64,000 nt of DNA from Gamarada debralockiae. Its lineage: Eukaryota > Ascomycota > Leotiomycetes > Helotiales > Hyphodiscaceae. Below the pieces are notes generated by a model. It had not been told where the DNA came from. It made no database searches and saw nothing but the letters and a program-made list of their open reading frames with translations. Where the stretch lies: the NCBI GenBank assembly GCA_002803225.1, contig NXFV01001472.1, positions 1 to 64,000 of the forward strand, given 5' to 3'. The translations under genes were made by a program, and so were the position numbers. Below, one piece after another: positions 1 through 8,181 of the stretch; positions within the stretch are counted from its first letter, which is position 1; every line of letters begins with the position of its first letter.

Positions 1-228
1 TACGTTGCTAGGCAGAAGAGGATGGCACTAGCAGAAATAGCAGCCAATGAGAGACGAGATTCGGTTAGGAAAAAGCACTTTATATAGGTGTAAACAGTGT
101 GATGTTACGCTGTGTAAAAAGAGCAATTGTTGGGAGATATATCATGGCATATAGAAACCTTTTCTACGAAAATACAGCGATCTGATTGGCTCGCTAAGCT
201 TCATGCACGGGCCACATACTCAAAGGTG
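1..228. other. No gene seen; possible transposon-end fragment
   Basis: No coding frame is convincing here. Positions 204-216 read TGCACGGGCCACA. Twelve of these bases match the inner part of the terminal inverted repeats of the Tc1/mariner relic at 43707-45168, so this may be a trace of a related element. Confidence 0.4.
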
Positions 229-488
229 CTCTTCGGCATGGAAAAAAGTGGCCGAAATTGGCACGTCGCCCCTCTCCTAAGACCCTTATTTTGGTAATAA
301 CAAAACTTCCACAAAACTTGATTAAATTTGCTATAACTTGATTTTAGAACTCTCAAGAAGCCAAACTATCGTCCTATTAATTTTTGGGAGATTTAATTAA
401 GTTTTGTAGTTGTTCTTTAAGCCTAAAAGTAGGATGTAGTTTTGGTGGGCACAGACCAATATCGGCCACTTTTTTCCATGCCGAAGAG
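229..488. repeat. Fold-back element with 33-bp inverted arms
   Basis: Positions 229-261 and 456-488 are reverse complements over 33 bp with one mismatch; both arms contain TCTTCGGCATGG. A second, inner inverted match contains ACAAAACTTGATTAAAT on the left (about 310-327) and its near reverse complement at about 391-408. The 260-bp unit has no coding frame. The structure is typical of a MITE or fold-back transposon. I could not identify a clean target-site duplication. Confidence 0.65.
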
Positions 489-628
489 AAGGTGTTCCTG
501 ATCGCAGCGGAAAGGATAAGAGCGTCACGAAGATGTAGCTTTCTTCAAATTTGATTAGTTTTCTTTGTTTGCAAAAGTCCAAATCTTCTTCGTTCAAAAG
601 AGTTCAGCGATCAGATTGAAAACTCAAG

Positions 629-1410
629 ATGGGATTTTTCAACATCATCTTCGCATCCTCCTACGACCCCGCCACCACACACCCATTCTTCTTCTGGTAT
701 CCCAAGGGCACACCAGCATCCAAAGAGAAACTCCTGTCCAAATTGACTTCTTCATTCTTACATTCGGTTGCTTGGCATAATTCACGAAATGGCTCGACCA
801 AGTGAATCTCAGCAACGCTTATGTGAGCGGTATGAAGGAGGATCTCAAGATGTATGGCACAGAATACAATCTTGCTGTGACTTGCTTTCAGGTTGGAACG
901 ATCATTGGAGGCATTCCGAGTAATTTGCTTCTCACTTGGATTCCGCGGAGGATTTTGTTGCCTGGGTGTGAGTTGCTTGGGCGATTTTGACGGTGGCTAC
1001 TTACAAGGTTACGAGCTATAACCAGGTAAGCTCTTCATACATTGTACCGTATTAATTAGGGAGACTCCTTTAGAAAATGTAGGGCCTTTCAATTAGTCGA
1101 AAGTTAAACTCAAACACTGCGCGCAATTCAGATCGTCCTGTTGACCTCAAAGGCTATCGCAAAAGCTACGTTTGTTCTTCTGCAATCGAACATAGATACT
1201 TGCCATATAAGAGTGCTTGGTTTATATTATTGCATGAAATAGGGAAGCAAAGTTGGGAGAGGCTGGTTATTCTCGGTCAGATCGGGCACCTACGCTATTG
1301 GCTACCAAAAGCATTCCTCTCCGGCCTTGAAGAGCGTGAATCGAGGAGTAGAGGAAAATGCTGCCAAGCCAGCTGCGAACCACCTGTGAATCAACTTGAG
1401 CTTGCTACAG
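629..1410 (+). pseudogene. Allantoate-permease-like MFS transporter, broken
   Basis: The remains match the N-terminal half of the Dal5/TNA1-type anion:cation symporters of the major facilitator superfamily. From ATG 629 the frame gives a cytoplasmic start, then loses one base at about 743-746. The correct frame continues with QIDFFILTFGCLA, meets a TAA at 778-780 where the family has Tyr, and goes on through TKWLDQVNLSNAYVSGMKED and GGIPSNLLLTWIP, which are hallmarks of the family. A further small indel near 980 shifts into ILTVATYKVTSYNQ, followed by a GTAAGC donor at 1026. Scattered pieces such as ATFV and GQIG lie near 1165-1300. The rest of the membrane domain is missing. At least three independent lesions make a functional product impossible. 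Confidence 0.75.
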
Positions 1411-2287
1411 CTCACTGTAGCTCACCTACCAGTCTGTGTTCTCTTATGTGAAAAATGGGGCAGCCCCGGCCTCATCTTTGCTAATTACAGCCGCCAGACA
1501 CCGTCTGAATCATTTCGATCTCCTATAACTATCCCTCTTCAGTCCTTTCCACTCCCTCTCAACCTAAACCCAATCTCTCCCACAAACAATCGAAAAGATC
1601 CCACCTCCCTTCAATCCACCCCCCAACCCCCCAACGCTTCCAGGTCTACTAATGTGCAGACTAAGACGCATCCTACCACCTCTGTCCTCACACCGACACC
1701 TACACGGATCGTACTTACGACTACGACAGAGGTAACCAAAGACGCTACTATAAAGGCGACCCAACAAAATGCTCGAAGCTAAGAGAAGAATCGCACACAA
1801 TTGCGGGGAAGTGTAGGGATTGTTTGGAGAGGGAATTGAGGGACGCGAGACGGAAGCAGAATTTAGCGGAAATGGGGTCATTATGATTAGGGACTTGAGA
1901 ATGGGGGTTGGCTCCACTTGGTGCCTGAAGGTTGGTAGGAGGATGGTAGGCAAGAACAGATAAAATAAAATGCACGGTGATTTTTGGAGTGTGGTAGTGA
2001 GACCGTCTCTTAACGTGTGTTTCCTTTTCGTAAAGAATGGTAAGGAGGTAGTCAGTTTTTCAAATCGTCTTCCGCGAAGATTACGTTAAAGTATGTGATA
2101 TGCGTGTCGTAAATGTTCTCCCGTACGACGAAGCCTGCTCCCAGATCGCTCCGTCAAATCAAGCGCTTGCATGCCATTCAACGCCAGCCAAAATCCACCA
2201 GTTCCATACCCTATCCTCCCTCGTCTGTATGCCCCCATCCTCATTTGATATTTCGATTACGCATTATCATTCATAAACAGCCTTCGC
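1411..2287. other. Mostly non-coding; one unexplained open frame inside
   Basis: Apart from the 73-codon frame listed at 1665-1886, this stretch shows only low-complexity Pro/Ser/Thr frames on both strands. No other gene is supported. Confidence 0.4.
1665..1886 (+). CDS. Possible small cysteine-containing protein fragment
   Basis: This 73-codon open frame has no ATG of its own near the start; it follows a TAA at 1662. It reads like a real C-terminus, with a Tyr/Asp-rich stretch (YTDRTYDYDRGNQRRYYKGD), then PTKCSKLREE and a CRDCLERELRDARRKQ segment before TGA at 1884. Similar short fungal proteins with spaced Cys pairs and a basic helical tail are common. An ATG lies at 1652 (MCRL...) in another frame, so either an upstream exon is unrecognised or a one-base frameshift has broken the gene. 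I cannot assign a function. Confidence 0.35.
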   Translation, partial: DASYHLCPHTDTYTDRTYDYDRGNQRRYYKGDPTKCSKLREESHTIAGKCRDCLERELRDARRKQNLAEMGSL

Positions 2288-4395
2288 TCACTTGACCTCC
2301 AACGGTGTCGTTGGGAGGCTATGGAAGGTTTCCTTCTCCTCCGTGAATCCACCTGGTGCCTGCATCTCCTCGCTCTCGCGCTTGATCGTCTCAGCTCTAG
2401 TCTCCGTGCCACTAGACTCGGTCTTCTCCAAATGCTCATCCTTTAGCGCCGCATCAACATTATCATCGAGAGACACTTTCTCAAGAGCTGGCTCCACATC
2501 TTTCTCCAAACCCTCCATCACAAATCCGTTAGGCTGCTCGCTGGTCTTGCGGTCAACGGTATCCACACCGTGCAAGTCGACTTCCTCAAATCCTTCCTTG
2601 GTAGGGCTTCGAATCGGGCTTCTTCCACTGCCTTGATCAACCATAAGTGCCTTGCTGCCTCTCGCATTGCTACGCGGGGGCAAGGGTGGTGGAGGGGGGC
2701 GTTTCGGGATATTGACAAGTCCACCTCGCGCTTTGATCGTGCTTGGAGTAATGATCGTAGCTTGCGCAGACGCAGCCTCAAAAATAACAGGCTCCTCCTC
2801 GTCCTCATCTTCAGTGACATAGCTAGTATCAACAGTGTGGTTCTCGCTGACATCGTGCTCTCGAGGGCTCTCATTGACGGTGGTGCCATCGAAATCTTGG
2901 CTGTGGTTCAGGTTGCTGTATGGTCCGAGATCGATCTTCGTATAATCGATTTCTGCGGGCTCAACGGTTTGTCTTTCGTCTTCTTCTACGATTCTCTCGT
3001 TCTCGTCGCTACTCGGGCTCGTACCGGGGGTTTCGTCTGTTTGAGTGCCGAAATCCACGGTTTGTGTTGCTCGGTCCATGCTCGTTCTCGTCAGGACACT
3101 GCGGCTTGACATGTAGCTTTCTCTGTTGCTCTTTGTCCCAAGTGTATCCATGCTCCGTCTGTGAAATTTGCCATAGATGGGACTCGTGGGACTCGGGTTG
3201 AAATCGAATTGTGTGCTCGACGGTCTAGACTTCGTGCCTGCCTCCCGAATCTCGAATCCTTCCTTCTCCAAAGCTAGAACTCCAAATGGATCTGGATCAT
3301 CGGGTTCCGGGATACCGAATATTGCGGTTGAAGGGGACTGTAATTCTAGGTCTGCGGGCGCAGGCTGGTTTTCGAGTTCGAGCATCATGCCTTGATCAAC
3401 GTCTGTTCTGCCCTCTGCTGCTTTCACAGTCTCCATCAGCATTTTGATCTCATATGGTGGATGTCGCGCCTTTCCAGCCAAGATATCCGCGACCCCGATT
3501 CGCTGCCCGTAAAATCGTTCATTTTCGTCCGTTCGCTCGATAATGACTGTTCCGTCGACTTGGACGCCGGCGTAGAAGCCTCGGGACTTGAGGTATGTGA
3601 AAACGGGTCGGCTGTGCCATTATCAGCAACTATAGACAATTGAAAGAAGTGATGAAAGACTTACTTCGCTTGCTTCCACTTCCCATCGTTCTCCAAAACT
3701 CCTCCGACACCAAAAGGTCCAGCGACAGCACTGACCTCTCCACCGATCGTCGCACGAATCTTGGTGAAGGCATCGAGAGCCTTGCGATTGTTTATGACCA
3801 CGACGCAGTCGTAAATATCGACACCGACGAGGAATCCGAGACCCGCTGTGTGCAGCAATATGCCAGAAGGTGGCGACCACTCTCCATCTTCTTGTCTCGC
3901 AATCAACACGCCCGATCCACCAGCTCCAGAGACCCAAAAACCCGTCCGCATGGTCGTGAAGATCGCAAGACCCACCGCATTCTGGATAACCTTTTGTGGA
4001 ATCTTCTTCAATACTCTTTGTTTACCCTTCGCTCCATCCTGGGTCTGCGGTCGGTCTTCTTCTACGTAAAAGCCATCCTCTGCGAGGCACGAGTCAGCGA
4101 AAATCTCGAGAGAATCTTTTCGGGTCAGATCACATACTGCAGAAAGTCTTAAGAATCCTCGCAGCTTTGTCGCTCTCTTTATCGAGGGTTGTAGGCCAGA
4201 AGGCCTCACTTCCGATCTTGTTTGAAAACCTGTTGATTGGGGCTCCGATTTTGTCTGCGAGAATCAGTCCTCAGATCAATTGATCAGAACCGGTGCAAAA
4301 CACATACCAAGTCCTTTCCAGACTTTATCAAATCCAGCCTTACTTCCACTCTTCGTCTTATCCCACGAAGGCAGAATGGAAGTGACCTTCTGCAT
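2288..4395 (-). CDS. SYLF (Ysc84-type) domain protein with disordered tail
   Basis: The predicted protein has 647 aa from four exons: 4308-4395, 4138-4254, 3665-4079 and 2288-3611 (all minus). Introns start GTATGT, GTATGT and GTAAGT. Residues about 30-265 form a SYLF/DUF500 module: the helical DKIGAPINRFSNKIGSE segment, then GLAIFTTMRTGFWVSGAGGS, GFLVGVDIYDCVVVINN, and YLKSRGFYAGVQVDGTVIIE. In yeast Ysc84/Lsb3 and animal SH3YL1 this module binds phosphoinositides and actin at endocytic sites. The usual C-terminal SH3 domain is absent. Residues about 270-647 are acidic and low-complexity, with one proline stretch (RPPPPPLPPR) that could itself be an SH3 ligand. A role in endocytosis or membrane-actin coupling is inferred from the family. 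Confidence 0.88.
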
Positions 4396-5446
4396 TTTTG
4401 CCTGCTGATCCGACTCTCAGTGTTACAGATTCAGCCTGTCCGGATGGCGGGGAACGGCAGTTTCTGGGGAGTATGACGATGCGACCGTTTCCTATCGTTC
4501 AGGAACACAAAATCGGTATCACCTCACCAATAAGAACGATCAATTAAGACTGAGCAATGGCATGAAGAGGCCTCATTGTCGCCTGTTAAACTCAGCAGAT
4601 GTTGTACGGCAAAACAAAGGTTGTGGAGGTTCGATCGATCACTGGGTGAGGCTGACGATTATTGACTACTAAACGATGCCGCGCAACGACGGCCTTAAAA
4701 GTCAAAGCATAGCGACGGAAGAGTCGGGCATGGATGGCGTATCACTCAGCAAGGCAAAATACGACCGCACAACCCTTTTCGGTGACTCCTATGACGTTGC
4801 TTTTTCGTCCGACAACTGGTGCAAGCCACCGACAGCCTGGGGAAATGATGACCGAGAAAATCATGCGAAGCTGCGAAAAGGTTGATTACAAGCAGAGTTC
4901 ATGTCCGAATTCTGCCATGCCACGCCAGGGGGCAAACTGCAAAGAGAAGGATTCGGAAATTGTGACTCTAAATTTGGGTTAGATGGGAGGAAAGCAGGAA
5001 CTGCCAGTCCAGGACGAAAGTCCAAAGTTGATGCTTGACCGAGCGCCGAAGTGGTGCGGGGCTTCCGAGTTCATCGTTTTCACGTGATAGGCCTCGATAT
5101 TATGGGCTCATATTCGATGGGGAAGGAGCCTTTGAGGAGCTCTCTAGGTGAAAGACTCCATGAATGAGGTTAGGGAATGTTCAGAGCTAATGTGACCGAG
5201 AGCTGTCTTCATTTTAACCGCATATCCCACGAAGTATGTATGCTATCGTACAGCATAAACGCCGTCATGACCCCTCAATTACCGAATACAAAACCATCCC
5301 AACTCAGGAATCCCATCATTTTCCCATCATTTTCCCATCCCATAAACATCCAATCATCCATATGTATACAACATTCCCAATATCCAATTACACTGCCATC
5401 CCTGATCCCATCATGAATCATACGCGTACACGAAATCGTAAGCTGA
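4396..5446. other. Intergenic, no gene seen
   Basis: This is upstream of the SYLF gene and downstream of the small membrane-protein gene. Open frames are short, overlap each other and show no family features. Confidence 0.5.
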
Positions 5447-5776
5447 TCAAAGGTTCTTCTTCAAACCACCGATGCTTCCCAAGCCTTCCTTTACATTCTC
5501 AGCCTGCTTATTACCCTTCAGTTCACCTATGTCCCAACCATTAGCGTAATCTAACTCAGCGATATGACAAGACTTACTCTTAAAGAAGTCCTCTCCTTCC
5601 TTCAAACCCCGAGCCTCTAACTTCTTCTCCTCGGCCTTCTCCTTGGCCTTGAAGAAATAGATACCGATCTTCTCAATAACTGGATTAAGTGCTCCAGATG
5701 TATAAGCAGCTCCAAGGGCGACGGCAATGAATGCCACGATGGCAGAGACGATTAGGAGGGTGTTGGTGTTGACCAT
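5447..5776 (-). CDS. Small single-pass membrane protein, 109 aa
   Basis: This single-exon gene starts at ATG 5776. Residues about 7-28 (LLIVSAIVAFIAVALGAAYT) form one membrane segment. A short loop ending in a lysine/glutamate-rich helix follows (KAKEKAEEKKLEARG, about 44-58), then a soluble tail with one Cys and a GGLKKNL end. I recognise the style of a conserved fungal small membrane protein but cannot name a function. Its ATG is only two bases after the stop of the upstream minus-strand frame at 5779-6075, so the two may share a transcript. Confidence 0.7.
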   Translation of the reverse strand: MVNTNTLLIVSAIVAFIAVALGAAYTSGALNPVIEKIGIYFFKAKEKAEEKKLEARGLKEGEDFFKSKSCHIAELDYANGWDIGELKGNKQAENVKEGLGSIGGLKKNL

Positions 5777-5778
5777 GA

Positions 5779-6075
5779 TTACGGCTTCAAAAAATTTCCA
5801 AACTTTCCAGGAACTTGAGGAACGACTTTTGTAAATTCAAAATCCTAAGAGAATACAAATGAAGAATCCAACAAATAATTAAAAGAACAAAGAAAGTTAT
5901 ACTTATATATGATGAAATCTACCTTACCCCTCCATTCATTCATTATATTCATGACGTTCGCAGCTTGCCCCTCCCGCGTCCCAAAAGCAAGCTTCAGAAG
6001 CAGACTAGCAAGTTTTCTGGCGGTTTTAGCGTCGACCACGCTGCCAATCTACTGGTTGATGAACTTGAGATGCAT
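5779..6075 (-). CDS. Possible small spliced protein, upstream cistron
   Basis: Codons from 6075 read MHLKFINQ, then TAG at 6049-6051, then a frame that looks genuinely coding: IGSVVDAKTARKLASLLLKL, with AFGTREGQAANVMNIMNEWR following. A 78-nt intron (5845-5922, GTAGAT to TTAG) joins in phase to DFEFTKVVPQVPGKFGNFLK and TAA at 5779. The helical, alanine/leucine-rich body and clean splice suggest a conserved micro-protein. The start is unresolved. Either translation begins in an unrecognised upstream exon, with 6050 near an acceptor (CAACCAGTAG), or the TAG has killed the gene. No function is assigned. Confidence 0.42.
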
Positions 6076-6532
6076 TAGACCTTCGTTTTGCAGCTGTAAA
6101 TTTCATGCTTCATGCTCGTAGCCGCATCTGATTGATGGAGGAAGAAAGTTGTGGCTTTTTTTGAGGTGCCTGTCCAGCGTTTTTGGGGTGGTGGTCACGT
6201 GTGAGGCTTCACTTCGAGGCGGGAGTTGGATTGAAAAGCCTCCCGAGTTTCTCCTGCCGTGCCACATTTTCATCTTCGAAGAAGTGCTTGTCCCCCTGTA
6301 CGCAAGTCGGAAGATTCCGCAGTGCATCGTACTGGAGGCTCTGAGCTCTTGTGCGAGGAGGATCTGCAGCAGCCCAGGCTGACACTGGGAACGCCGAGGG
6401 ACCCGTAAGGGACATCTCCTATCTCCGTATATATATTCTATATCCTGAAGTCTCGAAAAAGGCCCTCTTCGACTGTAATTCTTCATTCTTTATTCGCTGA
6501 ATTCGATTGATCTGTAGTTCACCCCTCTCGAA
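6076..6532. promoter_or_regulatory. Divergent intergenic region with CACGTG box
   Basis: This lies between two divergent units: the minus-strand small genes and the plus-strand paraoxonase-like pseudogene. A CACGTG E-box sits at 6196-6201. No coding sequence is supported. Confidence 0.35.
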
Positions 6533-7697
6533 ATGCCTTTCAAAGACCTCCGTCATCCTCTGCTGGAAAGCTGCGGAGACTTGGTGCTAGACGCCGAAGG
6601 AAAGCTTGGAATCCCAGGTCAGTTCTTCCTCAGCTAATCTAATTCCATCCTCCAGCATTGCCAACTAGAAACGCAGTGGGAACCACTACAACGTGTCTGG
6701 CACGCTATTGACAGATCACGTGTCCGTACTTAAAATTGATGAGCCAGGTGCTGATGGGTTTTATGGCTGGCATCAATTGGAAGTCGCCGGAAACTACAAT
6801 CCGTCATCGGGGGAAAGGACTTGTCTGTCGCTGGCTTTGATATTGAAGTCGTAGCCAAGAACCGCCTACGATTCTGGACGGTAAACCACCAACCGCATGT
6901 CGATCCTGGAGGGAAGCTCTTGGATGCAACCAAGTTGGGAGCATATTCGACTGTGGAGGTTTTGAGCTCACACGTGGCTCTACGAAGTCGGAGCACATCA
7001 AGACTATTTTCAGATGCTGTCTTCACGCCAAACAACAATGCAGCCGTTGGGGATGGTAGCTTTCTCGTGACGAATGACCACGACAACAAGGTCTCGATGA
7101 TGAGCGTCTTCGAGTCAGATATAATTCTATCAAGAATTACTGACCAACTTACTTACAGTTCCGCCCACTAGCTTTCGTAACAGGCAGCGGGAGTGTGGCA
7201 TACTGCGGCCCAAACAGTCAGTGCTATGTCGCCACCAATGATCACAAATCCTGGTTCGCAAACGGCATCGCGAAGGGCCACGATGGTCTCTACTATGTCG
7301 CTCAGTCCGCTGGTGGAGAAGTCTTCGTCTATTCTCTTCAAGAAGATCACTCGCTTGTCAAGATCGAAGAGATCAACATCGACATGGGAATCGATAACCG
7401 TCAGTGGATACGAATGGCGACATCTTCGTGGCTGGTGTCCCGAAAGTCGTAGCATTCGTGAAAGCGATGAGAGATCCTGTTACACAGATGTCCCCTCGAC
7501 TATCTTCCACATAAGGAAGTCAATCGATAAGCAAGAAAAGGCGACCTACGAAGCCACCAAGGCTGTGGAGGATATCGACGAAAAGGCACTGCTTGGCAGT
7601 ACCGTAGCAGTTCATGATGTCAAGACGGATACCTTTTTCATGGTGGTGTCACATCTCCCTTCATCACGGTCTGTAAGAGAAGATCATGAACCACGAC
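6533..7697 (+). pseudogene. Paraoxonase-like beta-propeller lactonase, broken
   Basis: The reading starts at ATG 6533 with an N-terminal exon (LESCGDLVLDAEGKLGIP) and a GTCAGT donor. Pieces in different frames give the arylesterase/PON family: TDHVSVLKIDEP, VAGFDIEVVAKNRLRFWTVN, SDAVFTPNN, then SFLVTNDHDNK, SVAYCGP, FANGIAKGHDGLYYVAQS and DIFVAGVPKVVAFVKAM. The calcium-site style Asn/Asp motifs (PNN, TNDH) are present. Frame changes are needed near 6815-6821, 6960, 7005-7013, 7396, 7492 and 7640, mostly one-base losses. An intron at 7091-7159 (GTCTCG to TTACAG) fits. The number of lesions argues for true decay of a secreted or peripheral lactonase/esterase gene. Confidence 0.78.
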
Positions 7698-7805
7698 TGC
7701 GGAGTTTGCGAGGATGCTGCGTAGATTGGCAGAATCTAATCTCTATTCTTCAGTCTCTTCCCTGTCGCTCCTCCCGTTGCACCGCATTCTTCTCTGGTTC
7801 ATTCA

Positions 7806-8181
7806 TCACTCTCCTATCTTACATTCTGACTCCTTGTTTTGTTTCTTCCCATCCTTTCCTGCTTCAGTTTGTGGAGATGCCTCTGGTTCCGGCTCAGGCT
7901 CCTTCCCTGTACAACAACAATCCCGCTGATGCCAACACCTTGTACAGAAGTCCACATCATCTCCACTCCGTATGTTCCGTTTGTCGCATTCGCAGCATAT
8001 CCAGTCCCAGAATGTTAGCTCTTGTGTGTATCCCATGGCTTCAAGTTGTAGTCTCGGGGGCGACGAAGGATGGCCTCGTTAGGTTTCTCGTCAATATTTC
8101 ATCTGAAGTGGTTTTTGGGGATGTTTGGCTTACCTGGGCTCTTGAATGCTGCTGGTAAAGTTCCCAAGAGAAAGATATCAT
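7806..8181 (-). CDS. Small RanBP2-type zinc-finger protein, 86 aa
   Basis: Two exons are predicted: 8134-8181 (MISFSWELYQQHSRAQ) and 7806-8018. The 115-nt intron has a GTAAGC donor and an internal CCTAACG branch site. Residues about 17-50 contain W-x-C-x2-C-x3-N-x9-C-x2-C (WICCEC ... FCTRCWHQRDCCC), close to the RanBP2/NZF zinc-finger pattern known to bind ubiquitin, RNA or Ran. A short Glu-Pro repeat and a charged tail follow. A simpler one-exon model starting at ATG 8036 would give 76 aa. I infer a zinc-binding adaptor but cannot name the target. Confidence 0.55.

Noticed and set aside
6103..6486. A 127-codon minus-strand frame upstream of the small genes
   Set aside because: Composition is random-like, it overlaps a CACGTG promoter region, and it could not be spliced in phase to the 5779-6075 frame.
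7193..8158. A 321-codon plus-strand frame
   Set aside because: It strings together one piece of the paraoxonase-like pseudogene (about 7498-7640) with non-coding readthrough and the antisense of the zinc-finger gene.
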